Positions 38,271 to 48,491 of a DNA stretch of 64,000 bases are shown here, in pieces (the stretch's first letter is position 1; every line of letters starts with the position of its first letter). The stretch comes from Aliiroseovarius sediminis. Its GTDB lineage: Bacteria; Pseudomonadota; Alphaproteobacteria; Rhodobacterales; Rhodobacteraceae. Under the pieces are notes generated by a model that did not search any database, was not told the origin of the DNA, and was given only the letters and a program-made list of their open reading frames with translations. A program made the translations under genes and the position numbers. The DNA lies in the NCBI RefSeq assembly GCF_022678485.1, contig NZ_JALBYP010000032.1:62001-126000 (forward strand), in the 5' to 3' direction.

Positions 38271-41200
38271 CTAGGTAGGCAGGCGGGTTGCGTCAAGGCG
38301 ACCGAAGGCCTCACCGACCAATGCACCGGGGAATTCCATCAATTCACGGGTTTGTGTCCAAAGGATCGCGGTGCGCACGGTTCGATCTGGATATATTTGC
38401 CCAAGCACCGCGCGATAGGCACCCAACTGCCGCAACAGGCCATCAGGTGTTTTGTCGGGACTGGCCGGGACGACGCGGTTCGTCTTGAAATCCACCGCTA
38501 GAATGTCGTCGTCGGTGACAATCAGCCGGTCGATGACGCCATGCAGCACCCGCCCGTCGAATTGGTCAAGCGTTGCCGTTACCGGCACTTCGGCCAGATC
38601 CGCATTGGCGAAAATCGAGGCCAGCGCAGGGGTGGTCAGCACCGCGCTTGCTTCGTTCAGAAGCTCGGTTTGTTCGGACTCACTGGTCCCATCTTCACCC
38701 GTTGACAGAAGGAACCGGGCCGTATCGGCCCAGCGGTCGGGCGGGATCAGCGGCAGATGCTCCAACAGCAAATGGATCTGCCGTCCCCGTTTCAGAGCGT
38801 CATCAAGGTCGCCGAATGCGGCCTCGCCGGGCAGAGCCTTGGCGCCGCCCAGATCGGATGGGGTGATCGCCTTGGCCGCAACCACTGGGGGGCCTGCGCG
38901 GGTCTGAAGCCAATCGGGTAAGGGTTGGGCCATATCAGAGTCTATTTCTGGTGCGTTCGTGGCAGGAGCAGGCCAGTCGCCGACTTGATACCGCTTGCCT
39001 GGTCCGGTAGGCATTTCGCAATCGACGCTTCCAACCTTGGCCATGGCCGCTTCGCAAATCCGATACCATACGTCTGATTCCGGCTTTCCGACATCCCCGG
39101 CAGCGGCCAGAATCAGCCATTGTTCGGCCCGCGTCATCGCGACATACAGCAGCCGGGTGCGTTCTTCGATCTCGGCCTGCCGTGTGGTGTCGGCGACCTC
39201 TTCTATCGCCTCGGTGCGGTCTTCTTTGTTGGGCGAAAAGAATGCTTGCCCCTCGGGCAGTTTTGCCACCGATGGCATCGAGGACGCCTTGCGCTGGGCC
39301 AGGTCGGGCAGAATCACGATCGGCGCCTCAAGCCCCTTCGAGCCATGCACGGTCATCACCCGCACCTGATTGCCCACCGAATCCATCCGCCGTTTGATCG
39401 TGACCTCGTCTGATTGCAGCCAGGTCAGAAAGCCGGTCAGGCTGGGTGTGCCGGTCACTTCGTACGCCATAGCCTGCGCCAACAACGCGTCGATACCGTC
39501 CTCGGCCTCGTGCCCCAGGCGGGCCAGCAGTTTCTTGCGCCCCCCGTGGCGGGTCAGCGCACGTTCCAGCAGTTCATAGGGGCGCAGGAAATCGGCGGAA
39601 TCGCGCAGGTCTTGCAACATACGCAGCGTGTCGGGCGCGGTGTCGGCGTGTTCAGACAGCGCGCGCCACAGGAATTTGCCCTTGCTGCGTGGATGGGCCA
39701 GCCGGAACAAAGCATCCTCGGACCAACCAAAAAGCGGCGAGCGTAAGGCGGCGGCCAGCGACAGGTCGTCTTCGGGCGTGGCAAGAAAGGACAGAAGCGC
39801 GGTCAGATCCTTTACCGCAAGCTCGGCCCCGATTTTCAACTGATCCGCGCCAGCAATCGGGATTGCGCGGGCCTTGCAGGCGCGGATCACCTCGTGAAAC
39901 AGTTCCTTGCGCGACCGGACAAGCACCAGAATATCGCCCGCCTGAACCGGGCGTTGGGTGCCATTTTCCGTTGGAATAGTCTCGGTTCTGATCATGCGAT
40001 CAATGTCGTCTGCGATACGCTCGGCGAGCTGTACGCGGTGATCGCGGGGCGACGGCAGGTCGACGGGATCATTCCAGTCGCGGTCTTCGTCATGCGTCAC
40101 CGGTTCAATCTCCGGCCACAGATCGACGCGCCCTGGTTTTTCGTCGAAATAGGCGTGATGAAGGAAATCGCCGCCCAACCCATCGCGCGCCTTAAGGGCT
40201 TGGTCGACGAACGCCAAAATCGCGCGCGACGACCGGAACGAGTATTCAAGCGGCATCTGCACCAGATTACGCCCCACTTGCGACAAGCGGTCGGCGAAGG
40301 TGTTGCGCATTCGATCGAACGCAGCAGGCTCGGCCCCCTGAAAGGAATAGATCGACTGTTTCGGATCACCAACCACGAAGATTGTGCGCTCGACCCCGTC
40401 GCGCGCGCCGAGCCCGCTGGTGAATTCCCGCGCCAGATTATCGACAATGCGCCATTGCGCGGGGCTGGTGTCCTGCGCTTCGTCGACAAGGATGTGGTCG
40501 ATGCCACCGTCGAGCCGAAACAGCACCCACGCAGCGATGGAAGGGTCGGTCAGAATCGCGCCGGCCTTCAGGATCAGATCGTCGAAATCCAGCCAGCCGC
40601 GGTCAAGCTTTGCATCCTCATACAGCCGCACGAAGTGATACGCGAAGCGATGCAGGGCACGGGTGCGTTCGAAATTGGCAAGGGCGATACGGGTCTTGCG
40701 GGCGTCTTCGACCCGCTGCATGAAGGCATCAAGTTGGGGCATGATCGCAGCGCAGGCCCCTTCGCGTGTCGCCTTGGTGGGAAAAGACCCTATCTTTGCG
40801 GAAAACGGCGAAGACTGCAGGATCATGAACCGACAACAGCGCGACAGAAGGTCAAGCGAGGGGGTCGTGAAGTCGCCCCCCGCAAGGTGCCCTGCCGCTT
40901 TCTGTTCTGTGCTGCTGCCGGTTTTCAGAATCTCGGCCAGCTTGGCCAGCATGTCCAGATCGCCCGGATGGAACAGCGCGTCCAGAATGGTACGTTCGTC
41001 CATTGTGGGCAAGGTGCCGAACCAGCCTGCGATGTCCGCGTCCGAGGGTTGATCGACGAACAGCGTCCGGTTGCCCGTGACCTCGGCGGTCAGGCGGTCC
41101 AGATCCTCGCCGGTGAAATGCTGTGACAGCGCGATCACGTGATGCGCCAGCGGCCCTTCGCTCATCCGGTCAAGGATGTCGGCGCGCAGATCGGTCGCGG

Positions 41201-41642
41201 CGCGGTCGTCCATTTCCTTGAATTGGGGCGAGACGCCCGCCTCCATCGGGAAGCGGCGCAGAAGGGATGCGGCATAGGCGTGAATGGTCTGGATCTTCAG
41301 CCCACCCGGGGTTTCAATCGCGCGGGCGAACAGCTGCCGGGCCAGCGACAGGTCGCGCGGTCCCTCAAGCCCCAGCTTGTTCAGCGCGGCGATCAGGTCG
41401 TCATCGTCCTTCATCGCCCATTCACCAAGGCGTTGGAACAGGCGGTTCTGCATCTCGCTTGCCGCGGCTTTGGTATAGGTCAGGCACAGGATGTTCTGCG
41501 GCGATACCCCGTCCAGAAGCAGCCGCGCGACCCGGTCCGTCAGAACGCGTGTCTTGCCCGACCCAGCATTGGCCGACAACCACGTCGAGTTGCCGGGGTC
41601 CGCCGCGCGAATTTGGCTTTCGGATGCGTCGTCGCGTGTCAT
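38271..41642 (-). CDS. addA: double-strand break repair helicase AddA
   Basis: Helicase-nuclease subunit of AddAB, the RecBCD equivalent. From ATG 41642 the protein has 1123 residues: superfamily 1 helicase motifs with Walker A ANAGSGKT at 24-31, the DEAQD motif in the middle, later motifs such as VMTVHGSKGLEAP and LLYVAMTRAEQ, and a C-terminal RecB-type nuclease domain with GVIDRL and VDFKT. It overlaps the addB stop by 4 bases. An open frame to 41684 was excluded. Confidence 0.95.
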   Translation of the reverse strand: MTRDDASESQIRAADPGNSTWLSANAGSGKTRVLTDRVARLLLDGVSPQNILCLTYTKAAASEMQNRLFQRLGEWAMKDDDDLIAALNKLGLEGPRDLSLARQLFARAIETPGGLKIQTIHAYAASLLRRFPMEAGVSPQFKEMDDRAATDLRADILDRMSEGPLAHHVIALSQHFTGEDLDRLTAEVTGNRTLFVDQPSDADIAGWFGTLPTMDERTILDALFHPGDLDMLAKLAEILKTGSSTEQKAAGHLAGGDFTTPSLDLLSRCCRFMILQSSPFSAKIGSFPTKATREGACAAIMPQLDAFMQRVEDARKTRIALANFERTRALHRFAYHFVRLYEDAKLDRGWLDFDDLILKAGAILTDPSIAAWVLFRLDGGIDHILVDEAQDTSPAQWRIVDNLAREFTSGLGARDGVERTIFVVGDPKQSIYSFQGAEPAAFDRMRNTFADRLSQVGRNLVQMPLEYSFRSSRAILAFVDQALKARDGLGGDFLHHAYFDEKPGRVDLWPEIEPVTHDEDRDWNDPVDLPSPRDHRVQLAERIADDIDRMIRTETIPTENGTQRPVQAGDILVLVRSRKELFHEVIRACKARAIPIAGADQLKIGAELAVKDLTALLSFLATPEDDLSLAAALRSPLFGWSEDALFRLAHPRSKGKFLWRALSEHADTAPDTLRMLQDLRDSADFLRPYELLERALTRHGGRKKLLARLGHEAEDGIDALLAQAMAYEVTGTPSLTGFLTWLQSDEVTIKRRMDSVGNQVRVMTVHGSKGLEAPIVILPDLAQRKASSMPSVAKLPEGQAFFSPNKEDRTEAIEEVADTTRQAEIEERTRLLYVAMTRAEQWLILAAAGDVGKPESDVWYRICEAAMAKVGSVDCEMPTGPGKRYQVGDWPAPATNAPEIDSDMAQPLPDWLQTRAGPPVVAAKAITPSDLGGAKALPGEAAFGDLDDALKRGRQIHLLLEHLPLIPPDRWADTARFLLSTGEDGTSESEQTELLNEASAVLTTPALASIFANADLAEVPVTATLDQFDGRVLHGVIDRLIVTDDDILAVDFKTNRVVPASPDKTPDGLLRQLGAYRAVLGQIYPDRTVRTAILWTQTRELMEFPGALVGEAFGRLDATRLPT

Positions 41643-44584
41643 TGGCCCACCCTCACCGTTACAGGTTCTGCGCTGTCGTCCCATTCCCCGAAACGGGCCA
41701 GGTGGTCATAGTCTCCGTCAAACCGCTGCTTGTGCACGGCCCGCCGCGCTGTGAAGCCCTGATCGGGGGCGTGATAGGCGCGGATCAGGTCCAGCAACTC
41801 GGCCTGCACGGCGTCAACATCCGGAGCAGTTAGCGCGACTTGCATCGTCTTTTTCGGCGTCAGACCGATATAGGCGATGCTTGCCACCGGACTTGCAGAT
41901 ATGTCTCTAAACCCGCCCAACTTGGCGATAACCGCTTCAAGCAGAAGCTGTTTGTCATAGTGTTTCTGCATCTTGTCGCTGGGGGGTTCGCCGGACTTGT
42001 AGTCATAGATCGCAAGCAGCCCGTCATGTTGGCGGTCGATGCGGTCGGCCTTGGCGCGCAGGGTGAAGCCGGGGTCATCAAACGTGACCTCACCCCAGAC
42101 CTCGTTGGCAAGATTGTCGGCGGTGGCGCGGCGGGTGCGTTCTTCGGCCACGAACCAATCGGCAACCCGGCCAATCCGGGCGTGCCAAAGGATGCGCGTG
42201 GCGGGCCACGGGACATTTTCTTCCAGCACCTCGGTTGCGATATCCATCAGGCGGGCGACTTCGAATGTCGGGTCTGCGGTCGGGTCTGCGTTGCTTACAT
42301 AGCGTTCAAAGACCGCGTGCAGGACGGTGCCGCGAATACGCGCATCCGCTTGCAGGCGCACCGGGTCCAGCGGTCTGAGATGCAGCACTTTGTCAGCATA
42401 AACCGCATAAGGATCGCGGATCAGCTTGGTCACGCCGGTTACGGAAAGCGTGTTCGGGCGCGCCGACACAGGCGGCGCGGGGGACGGGCGCGGCTCGGGC
42501 TGGATCACCTTGGTTGGCGCATCCAGCCGGGTTGCCAAATCGGCCCAGACCGCCCCACGCGCACGCATATCATCCAGCGCCTGCTTGCCTTCTGCCGACA
42601 TGCCGCCGAGCAGGTTACACAGCCGGTTCAGCCAACGTGACGGGATCGTTTCACTATCTTCATCGCGGGTGGCGCGGGACAGAAAGACCTGTTTCGTCGC
42701 GATGGCTTGTTGGAAATCATGTGCGGCCAGACCGATGCGGCGTTCGGGCAGCAACAGCCCGGCATCCAGCCGCATCTTGCGGTTCAGCCAAGGGTCGGCC
42801 CCCGGCAGTTCGGGCCATGTGCCGTCATTCAGACCGGCAAGGATGACCCGATCTGCGCCTTGCACCCGCGCCTCGAGCGTGCCCCAAAACATCACGCCGG
42901 GATGCGGCGTCACGGGATCGCGCACTACGCCGGAGTTGAGGACCGACAGCAGCAGGTCGCGATAGGCCGATGCGGTTAGGATACCCCCGTATCGGGCATT
43001 TTCCGCCAGATCAGTGACTGTTTCCAGCGCTTTGCGTCCTGCGGTTTTTTCCCACAACTCGCCTGTTCCCTCAGCCGTGGTGCCTTGTGCGATGCGTTGC
43101 GACAAGGCCAGATGCGCGTCCACCAATGCGGTCAAATCACGCTCGCCGGGCTGTGTCTGGTTCAGGAAGGTTTCGCCCACCCAAAGCGCCCAAGCGGCGC
43201 GGGCGGGTTCTTCTGCAAACCTGTCGGCCCATTCCGTAATCGCTTCGGCGCTGGGCGGCGCGTAACGGCCGCGCAACACCTGAAGTTCCAGATCACGCGT
43301 CCAGCGCAGGTGGTCGCCACGGCTGCCCGGGGTGCTGTGGGTCAGGGGGTGCTTCAGAAGCGCAAGCAAAACTTCGGCGCTGGTGTCGTCGCACAAAAGC
43401 TGGGCGGTCTGGCGCAGGAAACGACCCGGCGCGGACAAGGCCAGCGGGCGGCCGGCGCTGTCGTCAGGTTCAATCCGCCAGCGATCCAGCGCCGCCGTAA
43501 CCTGCCGTGTCAGGTTCCGATCGGGCGTGATCAACGCGATTGGCACACCGTCTTCGACCGATCGTCGCAGAACGGCTGCGATGGCCAGAGCCTCGTCCCG
43601 TGGGGTGCGGGTTTCGATCAGGGTCAGGTCGTCAGTGGCGGTCGTGATCCCTTGAAATGCCTTGCCTTCGGTCTGCCATTGGTCGGTGACGGGGGCCGGG
43701 CGCAGGGCAAGCGACACAAGGCGGTTGCGGTCGGGCGCTGGCGGGGATGAGTTCGTCCACATCTGCACCTCGGTTGGCCCGACCCCCGCACGTTTCAGGA
43801 GCTTGGCAAAACGGTATTGGGGGTGATCCTCGGCGGTCATGGCATCGTTAAGCTCGCCCCACGTCCGCGCGGGCATATCCGTGTCGAAACCGGGCAAGAT
43901 CACCGCGCCTTGCGGTAGCGTCGCGACCGCGTCCATCAACAGCGCGGTGGTGCCGCGCGACCCGGTGGAACCTGCGATCAGGATCGGATGATCAGGCGGC
44001 GTGTCGCGCCATTTGGCAATCGTCGCTTCAATCACCATGCGCTGACGGGTCTCGATATCGGGGCTTTCGCGGGCGTCGTCCTCGAAATACTGTTCGACGA
44101 GTGCGATGAACTTCAGGCTGCGCGCCCAGTGTTCGGACATGTCCCCGACATCAAGCGATTGCAGCGCCCGCGGGTGGACGCCTTCGCTGTGCATTTCGTC
44201 CATCAGATCGGCAAGGCTGTCAGCCAGATCGAACGCGGCGGCCTTGGGCGCAAGGTCTGGTTCGCGCGCGATCAGGGCGGCAATCAACTGGCGCAGCTCA
44301 AGACGGCGACGCAGCGGGGCGACCGGAGGTGGCACCTCGTGCAGCGCAGGGTCGCGAGCCAGATCGGTGATCAACCGGATGCGCGGCAGGAACCGGGTCT
44401 GACCGTCAAACAGGCTTTGCACCCGTGTGCGCATCCGGCTGGTGTTCACGAAAACGTCGACCCGGGCCAAGGCATCCGGGCTGGCGCCTGTGGTGCGGCT
44501 TAGCAGGCCATCAACCAGGGCTTGCGGGAAATCGACACCCAGCGGCGTGGCGAAAATACGGGGGGTGTCAGAGGGGTCAAACAT
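41639..44584 (-). CDS. addB: double-strand break repair protein AddB
   Basis: Partner of AddA, 981 residues. As in alphaproteobacteria, the N-terminal half lacks an intact Walker A motif. The C-terminal PD-(D/E)XK nuclease domain shows AKADRID and IYDYKSGEP around residues 870-895, and scattered cysteines could supply an iron-sulfur cluster. It overlaps the upstream nucleotidyltransferase gene by 8 bases and addA by 4, within one operon. Confidence 0.93.
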   Translation of the reverse strand: MFDPSDTPRIFATPLGVDFPQALVDGLLSRTTGASPDALARVDVFVNTSRMRTRVQSLFDGQTRFLPRIRLITDLARDPALHEVPPPVAPLRRRLELRQLIAALIAREPDLAPKAAAFDLADSLADLMDEMHSEGVHPRALQSLDVGDMSEHWARSLKFIALVEQYFEDDARESPDIETRQRMVIEATIAKWRDTPPDHPILIAGSTGSRGTTALLMDAVATLPQGAVILPGFDTDMPARTWGELNDAMTAEDHPQYRFAKLLKRAGVGPTEVQMWTNSSPPAPDRNRLVSLALRPAPVTDQWQTEGKAFQGITTATDDLTLIETRTPRDEALAIAAVLRRSVEDGVPIALITPDRNLTRQVTAALDRWRIEPDDSAGRPLALSAPGRFLRQTAQLLCDDTSAEVLLALLKHPLTHSTPGSRGDHLRWTRDLELQVLRGRYAPPSAEAITEWADRFAEEPARAAWALWVGETFLNQTQPGERDLTALVDAHLALSQRIAQGTTAEGTGELWEKTAGRKALETVTDLAENARYGGILTASAYRDLLLSVLNSGVVRDPVTPHPGVMFWGTLEARVQGADRVILAGLNDGTWPELPGADPWLNRKMRLDAGLLLPERRIGLAAHDFQQAIATKQVFLSRATRDEDSETIPSRWLNRLCNLLGGMSAEGKQALDDMRARGAVWADLATRLDAPTKVIQPEPRPSPAPPVSARPNTLSVTGVTKLIRDPYAVYADKVLHLRPLDPVRLQADARIRGTVLHAVFERYVSNADPTADPTFEVARLMDIATEVLEENVPWPATRILWHARIGRVADWFVAEERTRRATADNLANEVWGEVTFDDPGFTLRAKADRIDRQHDGLLAIYDYKSGEPPSDKMQKHYDKQLLLEAVIAKLGGFRDISASPVASIAYIGLTPKKTMQVALTAPDVDAVQAELLDLIRAYHAPDQGFTARRAVHKQRFDGDYDHLARFGEWDDSAEPVTVRVGQ

Positions 44585-45260
44585 CGGTTGCCCTCAGCAT
44601 TGTTTCGGCCAGGGTAATCCCCTCGGGATGGCCCACATCGCACCAGCGCCCGCCATGTTCTATGCCAAACACGCGGCCATCGGCCAGCAGCCGATCCCAC
44701 ACGACATTCAGGGAAAAGACGTCCTGGGCGACACCTGCGACGGCGGCGGTCTTGATGATCTGGCAGCCAGTATAGGTCAGCCCCGCGCCCCGGCGAAGCG
44801 ACCCGTCTGGCCCCATCAGGAAATCGCCCTGGCCTTTGTGCCCAACCGCGTTTTCCGGTGCGATCAGCATCAGCAGCGCGTCCATACGGTCAGGGTTCCA
44901 TGCATTCAGCAGCACAGTCACCGGGTTCGGTCCGGTCCACACCGCGTCAGAGTTCAGCGTGACCAGATCATCGCCATCCAGCAGGGCTAGAGCCTGTTTC
45001 AGCCCGCCCCCGGTCTCAAGAAGCCGCGGCGTTTCATCTGAAAACGTGATATCCCGATCTGCAAGGTGATCGATCAACTGATCACCCAGATGGTGCAGGT
45101 TGACGATGGTTTGCTCAATTGTGCTGTCGTCGATCAACGCAAGTGCGTGGTCGATCAATGGCTTGCCCGCGACCGGGATCAGAGGTTTCGGCAAGGTCTG
45201 TGTCAGGGCGCCCATCCGGGTGCCGCGACCGGCCGCAAATATCATCGCTTCGTTGGGCAT
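44577..45260 (-). CDS. murU: nucleotidyltransferase, MurU-like (N-acetylmuramate-1-phosphate uridylyltransferase)
   Basis: Predicted sugar-1-phosphate nucleotidyltransferase. The 227-residue protein has the signature [10 protein letters not shown] (8-17) and [16 protein letters not shown] (23-38). The upstream gene resembles amgK; in Pseudomonas AmgK and MurU form a peptidoglycan recycling route that bypasses MurA. Function is inferred from that pairing. ATG 45260 is used (19-base overlap); ATG 45245 would give a 4-base ATGA overlap. Confidence 0.8.
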   Translation of the reverse strand: MPNEAMIFAAGRGTRMGALTQTLPKPLIPVAGKPLIDHALALIDDSTIEQTIVNLHHLGDQLIDHLADRDITFSDETPRLLETGGGLKQALALLDGDDLVTLNSDAVWTGPNPVTVLLNAWNPDRMDALLMLIAPENAVGHKGQGDFLMGPDGSLRRGAGLTYTGCQIIKTAAVAGVAQDVFSLNVVWDRLLADGRVFGIEHGGRWCDVGHPEGITLAETMLRATDV

Positions 45261-46255
45261 GGCGTCCTGAGCTGGTTTAGGAAATCGGGGGTAGGTTTGG
45301 GCAAAGCGGCGGTCAGCATGTCGCGCAGTTCCGCAAGCGACGGATGTGCAAGGTCGGTTTGCAGATGGCCCCAAACGCGCGGGATCAGGTCAATATATTG
45401 GGGCTTGTTCATATCACGTGACAGCCGGGCGAAGATGCCCAGAATGCGCAGATTGCGCTGGGCGGAAATCAGGGCGGCCTCGGCCCGGAAGGTGGCTTCG
45501 TCAAATCCCCTCATCTGGCAAAACAAACCAATCAAGTGGTCGGCAAGGTCCGGCGACACATCGCGTCGCGCGTCGCGGACCAGAGACATCAGGTCATAAG
45601 CGGGGTGAGTTTGCACCGCGTCCTGAAAATCCAGCAACCCGACACGGGCTTCACCCGTCCGGTCGGGCAACCAGATCAGGTTCTCGGCGTGATAATCGCG
45701 CAGGGCGACATGGCCGAAATCGTCAAGCTGGGACAGGTGATCATGTATCCAGCCGATCACGTCGTGGGCGCGGTCGTCCAGATCAGCCACCGGCGCGGCG
45801 CGGTAGTGTAGAAAGACCAGATCGGTCGCACGGGCCATCCGCGCCGCATCATAGCGCGGCAAATCGGGATTTGGGTGATCCTGCACAATTCCGATGACAC
45901 GCATCGCAGCTTCGTAAAGAGGTGCTTCTGAGTCGGGGTTGTTTGTGATCACATTGGCAAACACCCGGTCCCCCAGATCCTCAAGCAGCAAGAAGCCGTG
46001 ATCAAGATCTGTCGCAAAAATGGCCGGGGCCGACAGGCCCGCCGCGCGAAGATGCTTTGCCACGGCCACGAAAGGCGCACTGGACCCGGCGCGATCGGGA
46101 GGCGCATCCATCAAGATGGCTTTTTGGCCTGTTTCCGGGCGAAATAGTCTCTGATACGACCGGGCAGAGGCATCGCCTGCGATGGGTCTGCAAGTGGCGC
46201 TTGCCCAACCTGCGGCGATCAGGAACTGCGAACCTATGTCAGCGCGCGCCATCAT
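45242..46255 (-). CDS. amgK: aminoglycoside phosphotransferase family kinase, AmgK-like (amino-sugar 1-kinase)
   Basis: Predicted anomeric kinase for N-acetylmuramate and N-acetylglucosamine. The 337-residue protein has the APH-fold catalytic loop [12 protein letters not shown] (a HxD-like motif) and the following LLDFQDA metal-binding segment. Located between tsaE and a murU-like gene with short overlaps, which supports the cell-wall recycling role known for Pseudomonas AmgK. Confidence 0.8.
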   Translation of the reverse strand: MMARADIGSQFLIAAGWASATCRPIAGDASARSYQRLFRPETGQKAILMDAPPDRAGSSAPFVAVAKHLRAAGLSAPAIFATDLDHGFLLLEDLGDRVFANVITNNPDSEAPLYEAAMRVIGIVQDHPNPDLPRYDAARMARATDLVFLHYRAAPVADLDDRAHDVIGWIHDHLSQLDDFGHVALRDYHAENLIWLPDRTGEARVGLLDFQDAVQTHPAYDLMSLVRDARRDVSPDLADHLIGLFCQMRGFDEATFRAEAALISAQRNLRILGIFARLSRDMNKPQYIDLIPRVWGHLQTDLAHPSLAELRDMLTAALPKPTPDFLNQLRTPCPTKR

Positions 46256-46749
46256 GCTTGCATGGCCTTCATCACGCGATCTTGCCAGATATCGGCATCG
46301 CCGGTGATTGTGATCACACGCTCGTCCTCGGCACCCGTATCGTCGCTGGTCGCAAACGATAGCGTCAGCGCTGTTTCGGGGCGCAAGTCACCCAGGCGGT
46401 CGGGCCATTCGACAAGGCAAATGGCGTCGTCAAAGGCTTGCGTCAGGCCCAGCTCCTCAACCTCGTCGGGGTGGGTCAGGCGATAGAGGTCCGCGTGCCA
46501 GAGCTCGACCGGCCCGGCGTTGTAGGTCTGGACCAAGGTGAAGGTGGGTGACGGGACATCTTCAACCGCGCCATGTTGGGCCATTCGGTGCTGAATCAGC
46601 GACCGCGCAAAATGCGTCTTTCCCGCGCCGATCCCACCTTCCAGCAATAGCACATCGCCCTTCGTCAGCCGGGCAGACAGGTTAACGGCAAACCGGCTGG
46701 TCTGGTCTGGTGAGGAAGAGTGGAACTGATGACAAAACGCCTGCAACAT
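46252..46749 (-). CDS. tsaE: tRNA threonylcarbamoyladenosine biosynthesis ATPase TsaE
   Basis: ATPase that supports TsaB-TsaD in forming t6A37 on ANN-decoding tRNAs. The 165-residue protein has Walker A GGIGAGKT at 38-45, SPTFTLVQTY (switch-like), the LYRL segment and the EWPDRLGD motif of the family. tsaD lies 12 kb away in this window; tsaB is not seen. Overlaps the amgK-like gene by 4 bases. Confidence 0.93.
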   Translation of the reverse strand: MLQAFCHQFHSSSPDQTSRFAVNLSARLTKGDVLLLEGGIGAGKTHFARSLIQHRMAQHGAVEDVPSPTFTLVQTYNAGPVELWHADLYRLTHPDEVEELGLTQAFDDAICLVEWPDRLGDLRPETALTLSFATSDDTGAEDERVITITGDADIWQDRVMKAMQA

Positions 46750-46793
46750 GACAGGAGTTGTAGCTGCCTGTCAGGGTGACGCAAGCCCGTTGT

Positions 46794-48377
46794 TCACGCG
46801 TCCGCCGCCTGCAGCGAGGCCTGTGGGCCAAGCGATTGCTGTTCCTGCGTCGCTGGGCCGAATCGCACCATCGTCGCGCCACGCATCATGGGGGTGACGG
46901 TGCAGGTCAGCCTGCGTCCATCGGTCAGCGAAATAAGGCGGTCCCACGCTACCCGTTCGCCATTCTTCGCGACGAATTCCTTGAGGTGTTGCCAAACCGA
47001 CGTATCGCCGCTGATCTGGCGCCAGGTCTTCACTGCGTCGCCCAGATGCACGTCACCCAGCGTGGTTGACGGATCGTTGCCCCAAAGTTGGCTGTAGGCC
47101 TTGTTTGACAGTGACAGCACCCCCCCCGCCGAGAAGATCGCGATGGCGTCGTCGATGCAATCCAGTGCGGCTTGACCCATCTCAAGCTCGGACCGGAAGC
47201 GGCGGGTCAACGAGATTTCCGAGCTGATATCTTCGAACAGAAACGCCACGGCGCCATCAGGATGCGGGCGCCCGGTTACGCGATAGGTCTGGCCGGTCGG
47301 CAATGCCCATGTTTCTTCATAGGTGCCATTGACCGCCGCGGCCTCTAAATCAGACATCTGTTGCCGCCATGAGACATAGTCTTTTGGCTCTGGCATCATC
47401 CGTTTTTCCCGCAGCCGGTCCAGAAAACTGGACAGAGTGGGCCTGCCGACAAGAAAGCCCACGGGCAGCGCCAACAGATCGGTCAGGGCGGGGTTGAACA
47501 GGGTCAATTGTCGCTTGCGGTCGAAGATTGCCAGCCCGATGGGCAAGTGTGCGAAGGTCTTGGTCAGGGTCGTGATGAATTCGGTGCGCGATGTTTCGGC
47601 CCTAACGATGTCGTCGGCGGGCACGGCTGAGATCAGTCGTTCCTTGCCAAGCGATGCCTCGTGCAGGTCAAACCAGTGGCGCGTTTCGTCACCGGGAAAC
47701 TGAATGGCGACGCGGCCGGGCTGGGTCAGGTCTTTTGCCTCGACCAATTGGCCGCGGTGAAAGATTTTCCGCGGGGGCCATGTGGCGATGTCGTCGTCGG
47801 CGTCCATCTTGGCCGCCAGATCAAGATAGGCCTTGTTCGCCCATGTGATCGCCCCACCCTCATCTTCGCGCCATACCATAAGCGGCACATGTGCCGAGGT
47901 CGCGCGCAGGCTGTCCAGTTCCTGCTGCATCGCCTCAAGGCTCAGCCGGTCCATTGCGGTGGTGGTGAGGTGGCTTTCGTTGTCGATCAATTCGATCCGG
48001 GCCAGCCCGTCGCACCATCCGGCTTTCAACACATTGCCCCCATCAAGCGAGGTCAGGGTCAATGTCCCCAAATCCGCAAGGTCGCGCATCCGGTCTACCA
48101 AGTGCGGAAAACGTGTGCGCAACAGCTGCGCGAAGCGCTGCCAGTCGGAATACGTGTCGCTGTTCTGGCCCGCCAGCATCATTTGACGGGCTGCCGGTGT
48201 GGCGTCGCAGATCGTTTCGTCATCGAACAGGAAAATCATTGCCCCATCCGCCGTGCCCGCATCATCGCGCAAGCTTTTCCGGCGCCGGTTTTCGACCACA
48301 GACAGGGCCAGAAGTGCGGTCAGGGCCGTCAGGAATGCGACCAGAACGATGCCGACTGACAGGAATGTATTATACAT
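46794..48377 (-). CDS. PAS domain protein, DivL-like without kinase core
   Basis: A 527-residue membrane-anchored sensor-like protein: one transmembrane helix at about 5-27 and several PAS-type regions (about 50-140, 155-250, 275-395, 410-500). The NLS-like repeats LPIGLAIFDRKRQLTLFNPALTDL and DDAIAIFSAGGVLSLSNKAY are typical PAS openings. No HATPase or dimerisation His box follows; the protein ends after the last PAS. Its place directly before tsaE-amgK-murU-addBA-trxA matches divL of Caulobacter, and Rhodobacter DivL is likewise described as a PAS protein. A CtrA box lies 71-93 bases upstream. DivL identity is inference. Confidence 0.8.
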   Translation of the reverse strand: MYNTFLSVGIVLVAFLTALTALLALSVVENRRRKSLRDDAGTADGAMIFLFDDETICDATPAARQMMLAGQNSDTYSDWQRFAQLLRTRFPHLVDRMRDLADLGTLTLTSLDGGNVLKAGWCDGLARIELIDNESHLTTTAMDRLSLEAMQQELDSLRATSAHVPLMVWREDEGGAITWANKAYLDLAAKMDADDDIATWPPRKIFHRGQLVEAKDLTQPGRVAIQFPGDETRHWFDLHEASLGKERLISAVPADDIVRAETSRTEFITTLTKTFAHLPIGLAIFDRKRQLTLFNPALTDLLALPVGFLVGRPTLSSFLDRLREKRMMPEPKDYVSWRQQMSDLEAAAVNGTYEETWALPTGQTYRVTGRPHPDGAVAFLFEDISSEISLTRRFRSELEMGQAALDCIDDAIAIFSAGGVLSLSNKAYSQLWGNDPSTTLGDVHLGDAVKTWRQISGDTSVWQHLKEFVAKNGERVAWDRLISLTDGRRLTCTVTPMMRGATMVRFGPATQEQQSLGPQASLQAADA

Positions 48378-48447
48378 CTGCGCCCCTTTTTCACTGTGGC
48401 GCGCCCGTCGCGCCGTTGCTGGCAGTGGGGCCTACCGTAAACAAGCG

Positions 48448-48470
48448 ATGGTTAATGAAGGTTTAACCAT
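48448..48470. promoter_or_regulatory. CtrA box within a perfect inverted repeat, upstream of the DivL-like gene
   Basis: ATGGTTAA-N7-TTAACCAT is an 8-bp perfect inverted repeat that contains the full CtrA consensus TTAA-N7-TTAAC in both directions. It lies 71-93 bases before the DivL-like start codon and after the regB stop. Confidence 0.7.
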
Positions 48471-48491
48471 CCTTCAGGGGGCACAGGCGCG

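Noticed and set aside
39894-41126. 410-codon open frame antisense to addA
   Set aside because: addA is continuous with helicase motifs across this stretch; the antisense reading shows no motif.
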